Below, in pieces: positions 43,007 through 51,932 of a DNA stretch of 64,000 nt (position 1 is the first letter of the stretch; each line of letters begins with the position of its first letter). The notes under the pieces were generated by a model that was not told where the DNA came from, did not search any database, and worked only from the letters and a program-made list of their open reading frames with translations. Both the position numbers and the translations under genes were made by a program. Source of the stretch: Flagellimonas pelagia (GTDB lineage Bacteria > Bacteroidota > Bacteroidia > Flavobacteriales > Flavobacteriaceae); contig NZ_QXFI01000013.1 of the NCBI RefSeq assembly GCF_003584135.1, forward strand, positions 186,001-250,000, given 5' to 3'.

Positions 43007-43984
43007 ATGTTCGATTGGTTGGAACATATGGCCCAATGGTTGGTCTATGACATTTTTGGGATGAATCCCAATAATCATTTCGCCAAAGCCCTTGATTTCT
43101 TCATTTACGACAGTATAAAAATACTGTTGCTGTTATTTACCGTAGTTTTTTTAATGGGTATTGTCAACAGTTATTTTCCCATTGATAAGGTCAAGAACTA
43201 CTTATCGAGGAAAAAACTTTATGGCTCCGAATATCTAATGGCCAGCCTTTTTGGGGTGGTTACCCCTTTTTGTTCCTGTTCCTCGGTTCCTTTGTTCATC
43301 GGATTTGTTCGTGGGGGCATTCCCTTGGGGGTCACCTTTGCCTTTCTGGTCACCTCACCTTTGGTGAACGAAGTGGCTATTGGACTGTTCATTGGATTGT
43401 TCGGGGTTAAAACCACGGTGTTGTATGTGTTGAGCGGCGTGTTGTTGGGAACGATTTCAGGGTTTATCCTTCAAAAATTAAAGCTGGAAAGATATTTGAC
43501 TCCTTGGGTCAAAGAGGTTCTTGCCAATGCCCAAAAGGAGCAGGAAGTGTTTGAAGAGGAAGAACACTCGTTAAAACAACGACTTCCCATAATTTGGCAA
43601 GAAGCCTTGAAAATATTGAAAGGAGTACTCCCTTATGTCATCATCGGCATTGCCATCGGCGGGTTGATGCACGGTTACATCCCATCCGGCTTTTTTGAAA
43701 AATACATGGCCAAGGACAATCTATTTGCCGTTCCCTTAGCAACTCTATTATCGGTACCTATGTATTCCAATGCATCCGGTATTTTGCCCGTAGTACAAGT
43801 CTTGGTAGACAAGGGCATTCCTTTGGGAACGGCCATCGCCTTTATGATGGGGGTCGTTGGACTCTCTTTGCCAGAGGCCATGCTACTGAAAAAGGTCATG
43901 ACATTAAAGTTAATTGGAATATTCTTTGGTGTGGTCATGCTCTGCATCATGGTTTCGGGCTATCTTTTCAACATCATATTATAA
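43007..43984 (+). CDS. Permease of the DUF318/UPF0718 (ArsP-like) family
   Basis: This 325-residue protein has about eight membrane helices in two halves. The first half carries FGVVTPFCSCSSVPLFIGFVRGGIPLG, the Cys-Ser-Cys-Ser-Ser motif of UPF0718/ArsP permeases, and the second half has ATLLSVPMYSNASGILPVVQVL. ArsP members export trivalent organoarsenicals, but many relatives have no known substrate and no ars genes lie here. A charged cytoplasmic loop (QKEQEVFEEEEHSLKQR) separates the halves. It forms an operon with the thioredoxin-like gene and the acetolactate decarboxylase-like gene. Confidence 0.9.
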   Translation: MFDWLEHMAQWLVYDIFGMNPNNHFAKALDFFIYDSIKILLLLFTVVFLMGIVNSYFPIDKVKNYLSRKKLYGSEYLMASLFGVVTPFCSCSSVPLFIGFVRGGIPLGVTFAFLVTSPLVNEVAIGLFIGLFGVKTTVLYVLSGVLLGTISGFILQKLKLERYLTPWVKEVLANAQKEQEVFEEEEHSLKQRLPIIWQEALKILKGVLPYVIIGIAIGGLMHGYIPSGFFEKYMAKDNLFAVPLATLLSVPMYSNASGILPVVQVLVDKGIPLGTAIAFMMGVVGLSLPEAMLLKKVMTLKLIGIFFGVVMLCIMVSGYLFNIIL

Positions 43985-43999
43985 CTCAAAATTGCATAC

Positions 44000-44710
44000 A
44001 TGAAAATCAGAAACTTTCTATTGGCCATTTCTTTCCCAATATTGGCTTTTCAACTGAACGCCCAAATGCCCAAGGTGCGTTCCATTGGTGCCATGAAAGA
44101 TATGGGAAGCACCTACGACCTGCATATTTTGCTGGATACCATCTCCCCTAAATCACATTTGTATGGTATGGGTCCATATGATAGAATGAAGGGAGAAATC
44201 ACCGTTGTTGATGGCAAACCTTATTTTGCCACTGCTTTTGAAGAAGGAAAATACCAGGTGGGCACAGATTGGAACATCCGATCACCTTTTTTTGTGTATT
44301 CCGATGTGAAGGAGTGGTCGGTGTTTAAAATCGATGGTTCTTTTAAAAGTGTTGAAGACATTCAAATTGCCGTGGCAAGAATCGCCAAAGAAAATGGTTA
44401 TGACCTCCAACAACCCTTCGCTTTTAAGATCAAAGGCTCTTTTGATGATTTCGCAACCCATATCGTCACCCCTAGAAATCCAGAGGTTGCAGGGTACCGA
44501 GAAGGTATCAAATCCCAGAAATTTTCGTTCAAGGATACCAAAGGGGAACTTCTGGGGTTTTATTCTGAAGACCATCAAGGGGTTTTTACCCATGCCGATA
44601 GTTTTGTTCACATCCATTTTTTGAAACGAGACAAATCGTTTATGGGACATTTGGATGAAATCACCACAAAGCCGTCTTCCTATAAATTGTACCTACCTAA
44701 ACGAAAATAA
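44000..44710 (+). CDS. Exported acetolactate decarboxylase-like protein
   Basis: The 236-residue protein has a signal peptide (MKIRNFLLAISFPILAFQLNA) and an acetolactate decarboxylase fold. His204, His206 and His217 (VHIHF...MGHLD) match the three zinc ligands in spacing (H-x-H-x10-H), and Glu66 (MKGEITVVDG) matches the catalytic Glu in that region. The chain ends 19 residues after His217, so the C-terminal Glu near position 253 of the Brevibacillus enzyme has no obvious counterpart. An exported form is unusual, since acetolactate is made in the cytoplasm. It may act on another substrate. It follows the permease by 15 bp and converges on the next gene. Confidence 0.82.
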   Translation: MKIRNFLLAISFPILAFQLNAQMPKVRSIGAMKDMGSTYDLHILLDTISPKSHLYGMGPYDRMKGEITVVDGKPYFATAFEEGKYQVGTDWNIRSPFFVYSDVKEWSVFKIDGSFKSVEDIQIAVARIAKENGYDLQQPFAFKIKGSFDDFATHIVTPRNPEVAGYREGIKSQKFSFKDTKGELLGFYSEDHQGVFTHADSFVHIHFLKRDKSFMGHLDEITTKPSSYKLYLPKRK

Positions 44711-44715
44711 TCCCA

Positions 44716-45606
44716 TCAATTCTTTTTGGTCTTGAACCAATAGCTGACACCTACGGACCAGTAAAAAACACTTTCCAAATCTTCCTCATACACACCATCA
44801 TCCGTTGTGAGCGTTGCGCTTGTCTGTGGAAAGGCCCAAGTGGGTGTAAACGAGAAAATCAAATGCTTGTATTGGTAATGAAGTGGAAGGCTTAATTCCA
44901 GATTAAGTACATTGAACTCCGAGGCTTCCGCTATTTCCACATTGGTGACCACATCTGCAGTAGAGGTACCACCTTGCCCGTTGCCTTGTCCTTTCCTGTT
45001 CCCCAAACGGCTTGTGGTGTAGTATTCCTGATAAAAATATTGTGACCCGGCAAAGACCGAAAATCTTGGATCGATCAAGAGATTCCTATTCAATGCATAT
45101 ATGGGTTTGTCCACTATGAATCCCAAAAACAGGTCTGGTGAGCTGTTCTTGTTGAAATATGAACTCGCATAAAGGGAAAGCTCCAATAGTTTAAAATCAT
45201 AACTGAGCAAACCTGTAACATCGGCCACTACTTCCGATTGTACGTTATAACTGTCCTGGTTGTAAAAATACGCGGTTCCTGAAAGGCCACCGCTCCATTT
45301 CTTGGCTTCAAACAAATACCCTCCAGTGACATAAAAAAGGTCCACACGCTTGTCGCCAGAGCTTGTCAGATAGGAAGCCGTTACATCGGCAAACAGCCCC
45401 GACTTGTCATAATATCCAATGGAAGGTAGTAAATAGGGCGCAGCAATGGAATCCCTTCGCCCCATAAAGATGGCATCGTTCATATAACTCAGATCTGCAA
45501 GCACATAGGATGCCTCCTCATTGGACTTTTCTTTGGTAGTTTTTTGGGCAAATGCCCCAACAGTACCCAACACTAACATCAACACAATAATAACATAACG
45601 TTTCAT
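44716..45606 (-). CDS. Secreted outer-membrane beta-barrel protein of unknown function
   Basis: From the ATG at 45606 the protein has 296 residues with a signal peptide (MKRYVIIVLMLVLGTVGAFAQ). The mature part is rich in aromatic strand patterns (LSYMNDAIFMGR, GLLSYDFKLLELSLYASSYF) and ends in VSYWFKTKKN after a final aromatic strand. I do not recognise a family; a transporter or porin-like barrel is likely. It follows the DUF6799-like gene across a strong hairpin and converges on the decarboxylase-like gene with a 5-bp gap. Confidence 0.72.
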   Translation of the reverse strand: MKRYVIIVLMLVLGTVGAFAQKTTKEKSNEEASYVLADLSYMNDAIFMGRRDSIAAPYLLPSIGYYDKSGLFADVTASYLTSSGDKRVDLFYVTGGYLFEAKKWSGGLSGTAYFYNQDSYNVQSEVVADVTGLLSYDFKLLELSLYASSYFNKNSSPDLFLGFIVDKPIYALNRNLLIDPRFSVFAGSQYFYQEYYTTSRLGNRKGQGNGQGGTSTADVVTNVEIAEASEFNVLNLELSLPLHYQYKHLIFSFTPTWAFPQTSATLTTDDGVYEEDLESVFYWSVGVSYWFKTKKN

Positions 45607-45628
45607 GGCCTCGTTCTTTAAGATAAAA

Positions 45629-45657
45629 GAACCATGCCGCAATTGGCGGCATGGTTC
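45629..45657 (-). terminator. Strong hairpin between the DUF6799-like and barrel genes
   Basis: Twelve-base perfect arms GAACCATGCCGC and its complement surround a 5-base loop. On the minus strand TTTTATCTT follows. It ends 23 bp before the barrel gene start, so it would act as a terminator or partial attenuator inside the unit. Confidence 0.7.
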
Positions 45658-45672
45658 CAAACCAAAATACAA

Positions 45673-46338
45673 CTACATGACTTGTCCGGCTTTCTTCTTT
45701 TGAAGATTAGCCTTTTTGGACTTCATGTTCATCATGTTTTTTTGGAGCATCATTTTACGATGTTGGTACATGTTGTTGAATTTCACTCCATCAATGTTCA
45801 AACACTCGCCATTTTGCAACCTCAATTGTTGACGATCCTGGTTCATGTAAGAACCATCAGGATTAACAGTCGTGCCATTCGCCAATTCCAATTGTTGTTG
45901 CAACCTGTTTTGGGATTGGGTCCTGATTTGATACAATTCCCCATCAATGAGCATCACTTGATACCTGTTTTGGTTTCTTGCTTGGATTTGGGCGTTAGTA
46001 AGTCCTTTATCATCCTGCATCATTTTGTAACGGTATTGATACTCGTTACGATACTTGATGCCATCATTGTCCAAGCATTCCCCATCCCGTAATCTAAGCC
46101 GATCTCGGTCTTGGGTCATATAGGTTCCGTTGAGGTTGACAACCGTTCCATCACTCAAAGTGATAGGGTCTTGCAAACGTATTTGGTCGCGGTCACGTAT
46201 TTGGAGCACGTCTCCATCGACCAACATTAAACGGTCTCGATTTTGATCGGGATCTTGGATCCTGTCCCTATCCCGGTCCTGTGCCTGCAGTGTTACTGTT
46301 CCCAGAACAGCCAACACCAGTAAAACTACTTTTTTCAT
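45673..46338 (-). CDS. Secreted protein with two DUF6799-like repeats
   Basis: From the ATG at 46338 (MKKVVLLVLAVLGTVTLQA signal) the protein has 221 residues with two similar domains. Each contains a DGxxxQIR strand, an LxxGTxVNxxGxYMxQDR strand and a LRxGECLxxDGxK strand, which resemble DUF6799. The first repeat is rich in Asp and Arg (RDRDRIQDPDQNRDR), the second in Asn and Gln (QARNQNRYQ). The basic tail (MMLQKNMMNMKSKKANLQKKKAG) is unusual. The role is unknown. It is the first gene of a unit with its own promoter and a CRP/FNR-type site upstream. Confidence 0.8.
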   Translation of the reverse strand: MKKVVLLVLAVLGTVTLQAQDRDRDRIQDPDQNRDRLMLVDGDVLQIRDRDQIRLQDPITLSDGTVVNLNGTYMTQDRDRLRLRDGECLDNDGIKYRNEYQYRYKMMQDDKGLTNAQIQARNQNRYQVMLIDGELYQIRTQSQNRLQQQLELANGTTVNPDGSYMNQDRQQLRLQNGECLNIDGVKFNNMYQHRKMMLQKNMMNMKSKKANLQKKKAGQVM

Positions 46339-46365
46339 GGTACTCGTCTTTAAAAACTTATGGTA

Positions 46366-46396
46366 CAAAGGTATTTTCAAAGAAAACGAGCCACAA
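46366..46396 (-). promoter_or_regulatory. Promoter of the DUF6799-like gene
   Basis: On the minus strand TACCTTTG (46373-46366) is preceded by TTG (46396-46394) with a 20-base spacer, a good match to the Bacteroidetes -33/-7 pattern. The -7 element is identical to the one before the thioredoxin-permease unit. Confidence 0.65.
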
Positions 46397-46447
46397 TGAT
46401 TTTAGTCACTAAACCACTTATTGTCAGTTATTTAGAATGATTAAATA

Positions 46448-46461
46448 GTAACAAATGTTAC
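46448..46461. promoter_or_regulatory. CRP/FNR-type palindrome upstream of the DUF6799-like gene
   Basis: GTAACAAATGTTAC is a perfect 14-bp palindrome with the same core (ACAAATGT) and layout as the operator at 42671-42686. Its centre lies about 92 bases before the predicted start site, a helical-phase position of class I activators. Confidence 0.55.
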
Positions 46462-46476
46462 ATAGGATCCATCGTT

Positions 46477-49029
46477 TTACTGCTTCACATAACGATACAG
46501 ATCATCAGTGGCCTGTAATAGCTTGCCCTTTAATGAAGGATTTAAATCGGGATGGTCCGCCAAGTACTTTTCCATAAGTTCATAAGCCCCAGAGGCTTGG
46601 TATTGGCCAATGGTGGCACTAAGCCATCGTTTGGGAAAAAAGATGTCCCCTGTCTTTTGTATTTCTTTAAGAAGATCCAATGCCAAAGGCAGTTGTTTAA
46701 TGGAGGAAGATTGATGCAACGGATGATGGATATAACCACAGGCTGCCAAGACCCACGATTCCTTTTCCCTGTTTTTGGCTTCCCTGAACGATTCAAAAAA
46801 AGCACTTCTGACCGATTCATCCGCAGATAGGGCCGGTAGTAAAAACTCAAAACGTTTTAGTTTATCCGGATTATCCAATGCTTTTTTAGCGGTTTCCAGA
46901 ATTTCTTCCGCCTCCGGATGTTCATACAGTGCCAAGGTCATCGCCATACTGGTATAATCGTCCTTATTGAGCTTTAGGTCTTGGATTTGTTTTTCCTTGT
47001 TCCAAATCTGGTACAATTTGTTCTTGGCTTCATCCGAATAGGCCATACCCTTCCAGAGACCAAAAATGTTTTTTTTGATGTTGGCAACATGCTTTTCTTT
47101 GGTCAGTTCCTTCCAAAGCATCGTTTCAAGCAAAGGCTGTTGTGCGGCTCTTGCTTCTGGGGAAAGATAACTCCAATAAACACTGCCGATCTGTCCACAT
47201 ATGAGACCGTGTACCAGTTCATTTTCCTCCATTTGAACTCCTTTCAAGAACAAATCGAGCCCTTCCTCGGGAGCCAAATTGCCAGCTAGTATGTTTTCAT
47301 AAGTATTCAAGTAGGCATAACCACGGGCCACCTCATCCTTTAAATGGGGTGTAATCTGCAAATCATCCACCTTAACCGGGAATACACCATAACCAAAGGC
47401 ATTGGAGTTGAATATGATGGCTTCTGGCCTGTGAAGCCCAATAGCTTCTTCCACTTTTACTGTACGCCCATCAATAGCCACAGGAATCACCAAAGTACTG
47501 TCAGGGTATACCAGGGTAACATCGAAAGCCTGGGGCCAAATCTTTTCGCTTCCATCTTCTGCCTTTTGACTTAAGGTGAAACTTTTGATCATATCATTAT
47601 CATATCCGATCTCTTCCTTGAATATGGGCCTTCCTGATTGGTTCACCCAGACCTCGCTCCATTTTTGAAGGTCTTTGGGTGACCTGGCATCTAAAATGTT
47701 CACCAAATCGTTCCAAGTGGCATTCCCATAGGCGTATTTGGAAATATACTCACGAATGCCTTCCCTAAACTCCTTCTCTCCAATAGCGGCTTCCAGTTGG
47801 CGCATCATGATCGGAGCCTTATTATAAATGATACCGCCGTACAGGCTTCCCGCATTTTTCAGATTGTCTAAATCTTGACGGATGGGATTGGTTCCTTTGG
47901 TCCTATCCTCCCCATAAGCTCCTTGATAATGGGAAGTCATAAATTGCAACCTATGGTTGATATCAGGAAATGTAGGGTTGACAATCTTATCTGCCATAAA
48001 ATTGGCAAAGACTTCCTTCATCCAAACATCGTTAAACCAATCCATGGTGACTAAGTCGCCGAACCACATGTGTGAGGTTTCGTGTGCAATGAGCTTGGCC
48101 CTACCCAACTTTTGTCTCTCCGTGGCACTTTCATCCAAAAATAAGGACGGCTCTCGATACTGAATGGCTCCAACATGCTCCATGCCTCCATATTGAAATC
48201 CAGGGATTCCCGCAAAGTCCAGCTTTTGAAATGGAAATTGATGCTGGGTATAGCCTTGGAGAAAATCAATGGATTTTTGGTGTATATCGAAAACAGGCCC
48301 AGTACTCAATTTGATCTTGGTCGTGTCCGTTTCCCGGTACAGGAAGGTCATGTCAAAAATGCCTGGATTTTCAGTCACCGATTCAAACTTACCTACCACA
48401 AACGAAAAGAGATAGGTGCTCATGGGATCACTTTCCTTAAATTGATAGTGGGTCTTGCCTTTCTCTTCCGAGCTTTTTTCCAAGGGTGCACCACATAGCA
48501 CTTTCCAACCGTTAGGTGCTTTGATATCCAACATATATTTTGCCTTGATATTAGGTTGATCAAAACAAGGAAACAAAGTACTGGCCCTATCCGGAACCAA
48601 AAGTGTATAAAGGAAATCATCATTTCGGTTAAGGGACAGCTCACCTGCATCAAACGCAATCTGAATAGCGTTTTCACCTTTTTGCAAGTTATCCGCAATG
48701 ATCAAATGTTCCTTTTGATGGTTGATATCTTGCTTTTCTCCATTAACCACCAACTCTTTCAACAAAGATCCATCGGCATTGAAATCAAGGTATAGGGGTT
48801 GCGACATATCCAACAGGTCAAGTTTAAGGTCTAGCCTTGATGGTATGGGCGATGCCTTCTCCTCTGGAATATCAAAGGACAAGGTATAAATGACATTGGA
48901 AACTTGGGAATGGCGGTATTCTGCCATTTTTAAGTGAATGCCCAAATCCAATAGGTCTATTTTAGGGGCGGTCTGGCATGCGGCAAAAAGCAATAAAGCA
49001 CAAAGGGGGAATGTTTGGTTCCTTTTCAT
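46477..49029 (-). CDS. M1 family aminopeptidase lipoprotein
   Basis: The 850-residue protein is a lipoprotein (lipobox LLLFAAC, Cys18) with an M1 peptidase domain: GGMEH (substrate site), His316-Glu317-x2-His320 in HETSHMWFGDL, and the third zinc ligand Glu339. These residues are as in ERAP and LTA4 hydrolase-type enzymes. The C-terminal part is helical, with an ERAP1_C-like layout. The exopeptidase site GGMEH replaces the commoner GAMEN, which may change the N-terminal preference. It removes N-terminal residues from peptides in the periplasm or on the surface. It stands alone, with its own start region at 49030-49123. Confidence 0.93.
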   Translation of the reverse strand: MKRNQTFPLCALLLFAACQTAPKIDLLDLGIHLKMAEYRHSQVSNVIYTLSFDIPEEKASPIPSRLDLKLDLLDMSQPLYLDFNADGSLLKELVVNGEKQDINHQKEHLIIADNLQKGENAIQIAFDAGELSLNRNDDFLYTLLVPDRASTLFPCFDQPNIKAKYMLDIKAPNGWKVLCGAPLEKSSEEKGKTHYQFKESDPMSTYLFSFVVGKFESVTENPGIFDMTFLYRETDTTKIKLSTGPVFDIHQKSIDFLQGYTQHQFPFQKLDFAGIPGFQYGGMEHVGAIQYREPSLFLDESATERQKLGRAKLIAHETSHMWFGDLVTMDWFNDVWMKEVFANFMADKIVNPTFPDINHRLQFMTSHYQGAYGEDRTKGTNPIRQDLDNLKNAGSLYGGIIYNKAPIMMRQLEAAIGEKEFREGIREYISKYAYGNATWNDLVNILDARSPKDLQKWSEVWVNQSGRPIFKEEIGYDNDMIKSFTLSQKAEDGSEKIWPQAFDVTLVYPDSTLVIPVAIDGRTVKVEEAIGLHRPEAIIFNSNAFGYGVFPVKVDDLQITPHLKDEVARGYAYLNTYENILAGNLAPEEGLDLFLKGVQMEENELVHGLICGQIGSVYWSYLSPEARAAQQPLLETMLWKELTKEKHVANIKKNIFGLWKGMAYSDEAKNKLYQIWNKEKQIQDLKLNKDDYTSMAMTLALYEHPEAEEILETAKKALDNPDKLKRFEFLLPALSADESVRSAFFESFREAKNREKESWVLAACGYIHHPLHQSSSIKQLPLALDLLKEIQKTGDIFFPKRWLSATIGQYQASGAYELMEKYLADHPDLNPSLKGKLLQATDDLYRYVKQ

Positions 49030-49123
49030 TTTGGAGCGTTTGGTTTAGGACCCAAAAGGTACCAATTTTTGTCGATGTCACATCAACGGAACCGAACACA
49101 AAAAGAAGGCCAATGCATGGGGT

Positions 49124-49888
49124 TTATTCCGTGACCACGCAATTGATGATATCCACTCCCGTATTTCCGGTAGTGGGATTATAGGCATATACCAAGACCT
49201 GATAACTCCCCGCACCGTCAATTTTGACATTGCCTTCAAACAGGTTTCGCGAAGGGTTAGCCAAGGTCAACTCACCAAAAACTTGTCCATCCTTTTTTAC
49301 AACGGCTTTCACTTCCATGACTTCGGAATCCCAAATACCCCCTTTTTCTATCGGACAGCCACACATCATCACAATATTGGCCTTGACGTCCAACCCAGTG
49401 GACTTAATGGATTCCAAAGGAATGTATTGATGTGTATTGGGGGTAAGGATATCAATTACAAATCCTGGGATTTCCAACACTACGCCATCACCCAAAATAT
49501 CCTTGCCAGGAATGAGCCAAAGCTCCGTGCTGGCATGCACTTGGGCATTTTTCCTGCTGATGGGTGATATCACTTCCACACGAACAAAAGTGGGTTCGGA
49601 AATATCCACCACAGCCAAAAAACCAGCGGTTTTATCATCTGCCAACTGGGCAAACCTGTCTTTTGGGGTTTTCATGATCAAGCCGGTATTGCCCGTGCTT
49701 CCCGTGGTAATGCCCTCGGCAAGGATTTGTCCGTTGATGGTGTTCCTAACAATTATGTGGGCCCCTCCAATGGAACTTCCCACAAACTTGGCATCCTTTG
49801 CCTTAGCCCTGACCATCAGTTTGGTATCGATAGCAAAAGCGTGTAGACTTAGTGAAAAAAGTACGGCGAAGAGAACTGATCTTTTCAT
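49124..49888 (-). CDS. Secreted protein of unknown function
   Basis: The 254-residue protein has a signal peptide (MKRSVLFAVLFSLSLHAFA). The mature chain is rich in beta strands, Gly and Val, in an Ig-like pattern (GAGSYQVLVYAYNPTTGNTGVDIINCVV), with a Cys pair in MMCGCPIEKGGIWDS. No metal or catalytic motif is visible and I do not recognise the family. It may be a periplasmic or surface protein. It precedes the M1 peptidase on the same strand by 95 bp, but a shared transcript is uncertain. Confidence 0.65.
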   Translation of the reverse strand: MKRSVLFAVLFSLSLHAFAIDTKLMVRAKAKDAKFVGSSIGGAHIIVRNTINGQILAEGITTGSTGNTGLIMKTPKDRFAQLADDKTAGFLAVVDISEPTFVRVEVISPISRKNAQVHASTELWLIPGKDILGDGVVLEIPGFVIDILTPNTHQYIPLESIKSTGLDVKANIVMMCGCPIEKGGIWDSEVMEVKAVVKKDGQVFGELTLANPSRNLFEGNVKIDGAGSYQVLVYAYNPTTGNTGVDIINCVVTE

Positions 49889-49943
49889 GATGGGTATATT
49901 GGTTTCTGTCCCTAAACTTAGTGTTTTTTCACAAGTTGTCTTC

Positions 49944-50609
49944 TTAAAGACTGGCTAGTTTTTCAACATCGGTACCTAAAATAGTGTCCAGGTTACTTTC
50001 AATTTTTTCCACGGGCCAATTCCACCATTGAATTTTCAAAAGGGATGCAATGGTTTTTTCATCATATCGCTTCTTTAATGGTTTTGCGGGATTTCCACCG
50101 ACAATGGTATACGGTTCCACATCCTTGACCACTACGGAACGTGCCCCGATTATGGCACCATCCCCAACCGTAACCCCAGGCATGATCACCGCTTCCATCC
50201 CGATCCAAACGTCGTTACCAATAATCGTGTCCCCTTTTTTCTCAGAGACCTGAAACATCGCCTGTATCTCCGCCACAGTGGTTTCTGGCGTCATCATGAA
50301 ATTATTGAACGGAAATGTGGAAAAGCCATGCATGTTGTGGTTGGCCGAACTGGTGATGAACCGGACACCGTGGGCAATCTGGCAAAACTTGCCCATAATC
50401 AATTTTTCCGGGCTCAACGGGAAAAGATATGGTGCCAAAAAGGCTGCGTAGTTGTCCAAAACCTCAAAATGTCCAAAGTAACTGAAATCCCCTATTTCAA
50501 TCCTTGGATGGTCCACAACTTGGTTTAAGTGTACAACCGTTTGGATTTCGTTCCCGTTAGGCATGACCATGGGGTACTTCTTTTTTGGATTCAATAGTGT
50601 ATTTGTCAT
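49944..50609 (-). CDS. Vat/CatB-type xenobiotic acetyltransferase (hexapeptide repeat)
   Basis: This 221-residue protein has left-handed beta-helix repeats ([44 protein letters not shown]) and the streptogramin-type acetyltransferase motif [18 protein letters not shown], in which His is the catalytic base. It ends with the expected basic helix (KLASL). Relatives acetylate streptogramin A or chloramphenicol, but many environmental members have unknown substrates, so resistance should not be assumed. It stands in a single-gene unit next to a DUF3108-like gene. Confidence 0.85.
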   Translation of the reverse strand: MTNTLLNPKKKYPMVMPNGNEIQTVVHLNQVVDHPRIEIGDFSYFGHFEVLDNYAAFLAPYLFPLSPEKLIMGKFCQIAHGVRFITSSANHNMHGFSTFPFNNFMMTPETTVAEIQAMFQVSEKKGDTIIGNDVWIGMEAVIMPGVTVGDGAIIGARSVVVKDVEPYTIVGGNPAKPLKKRYDEKTIASLLKIQWWNWPVEKIESNLDTILGTDVEKLASL

Positions 50610-50625
50610 TATCTAGTTTGTTGTA

Positions 50626-51363
50626 TCATTTAAAATCTACCCGTTCCATGACCATTCTTCGTCCGGGCATCTCGATTTCTTGTTTTAAAAGTGTCCTTGA
50701 TTTTTTGTCGATGTAGTAATAGCTTGGCATTTGATTATTGCTGATATCATCCGTGACCTGTACTTTCCATACTTCTTTGGATTGACCATCGATTTCCATG
50801 ACTTCGGAATCCACTGCCTTAATGGTGGCAGTAATCACTCCGGTTTGCGTATTCGGGTTGAAATCAAATATGGAAATGACCTGTTCGTACCCTTCTTCCA
50901 AAGGCAACCATCTGATCAAATAGGGGTAGCTGTTACTATCAAAAAAAGAGGCTTCCTGTTCTTGGTCCAATTCTGTTTTTTTACCTGTCTTTTTATCGTG
51001 GTAATATCCAGTTACACGATCTTCAAAATGGATGACCATATCCCTGTTTTGATTATACGAAGAGTGGTATAGAGGGGTTAGATCCTTTAATTTTACTATG
51101 GTACTGTCTACCCAAGGTTCAGTAAGTTGTGGCATGGCCACAAGGGTGATCAAAATCAGCTTGTCCCCCTTTTGTTGAATGTTGGTACTGACCTCACCCA
51201 ATTCGTGGGATATGGTATCCTGAAGCACTAGCCATTTCATGGTATAGTTTTCATCCTTGATCCATGTGGAATCAAAGGGGTTGTTATTGGGGCCGATGGC
51301 TTGCTGACCATAGGAAAGGGTCAAAAAAAATAGAAAGGCTAGACTAATAATATTTTTAATCAT
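50626..51363 (-). CDS. Secreted DUF3108-like protein
   Basis: From the ATG at 51363 the protein has 245 residues with a signal peptide (MIKNIISLAFLFFLTLSYGQ). The later part (VWKVQVTDDISNNQMPSYYYIDKKSRTLLKQEIEMPGRRMVMERV) has the strand pattern of DUF3108/outer-membrane lipid carrier-like proteins. It may form a beta-clam that binds lipids. The longer in-frame extension to 51471 lacks a signal peptide and was rejected. Confidence in the family name is moderate. Confidence 0.72.
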   Translation of the reverse strand: MIKNIISLAFLFFLTLSYGQQAIGPNNNPFDSTWIKDENYTMKWLVLQDTISHELGEVSTNIQQKGDKLILITLVAMPQLTEPWVDSTIVKLKDLTPLYHSSYNQNRDMVIHFEDRVTGYYHDKKTGKKTELDQEQEASFFDSNSYPYLIRWLPLEEGYEQVISIFDFNPNTQTGVITATIKAVDSEVMEIDGQSKEVWKVQVTDDISNNQMPSYYYIDKKSRTLLKQEIEMPGRRMVMERVDFK

Positions 51364-51630
51364 CAAAAAGTGTTTTTGGTTACATAAGTTTTTGGTGTTG
51401 GGGTTTGGATGCAAACTGAAATTTACAATGACCAACGGAACAATCTTTCTGTGTTGCCCCATTAGACTCAAAAAATATTATTTGTTACATCCTTCTTATA
51501 TCATGTCCCAAAAATATTGGCATAAGAGAATATTCCTATTGATCTATATCAATAAAGCACATTCTACAAACCATTATTTGATGTCGGAAAAACTGGCAAC
51601 AATCTCAAGACTCATTAAAAGGATAACTAA

Positions 51631-51867
51631 CTACCTGATAGAGCGTAACTGTTGTAGTTCTGCTTCAGCGGCCAATACCAGATTTTTAAAATGACCGAGG
51701 TCCTTTTTGGGGCAAGAATGGGATAGTTGGAACCTAGAGCTTTCAAGAAGTCGTTCGCAATAGGCTATCTTTTCGTTTATGGGCAACTTGGAAATGGTAT
51801 GCTTGTACAATTGATCCAATTGGCACAATGGGGGGCAATCCGGTTTATTTCTTAGAAAATTGAACAT
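51631..51867 (-). CDS. Small hypothetical protein
   Basis: This frame encodes 78 residues (MFNFLRNKPDCPPLCQLDQLYKH...), mostly helical and with three Cys residues. It lies 65 bp before the response regulator start region in a small gap. No family is recognised. It might be a small regulatory protein or a chance frame. Confidence 0.4.
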   Translation of the reverse strand: MFNFLRNKPDCPPLCQLDQLYKHTISKLPINEKIAYCERLLESSRFQLSHSCPKKDLGHFKNLVLAAEAELQQLRSIR

Positions 51868-51932
51868 TTGAAAAAACAGTTGGTTGGTTTCTTAAATTGC
51901 CACAAAAACCACGCCAACCCAAAGATTTTAAA

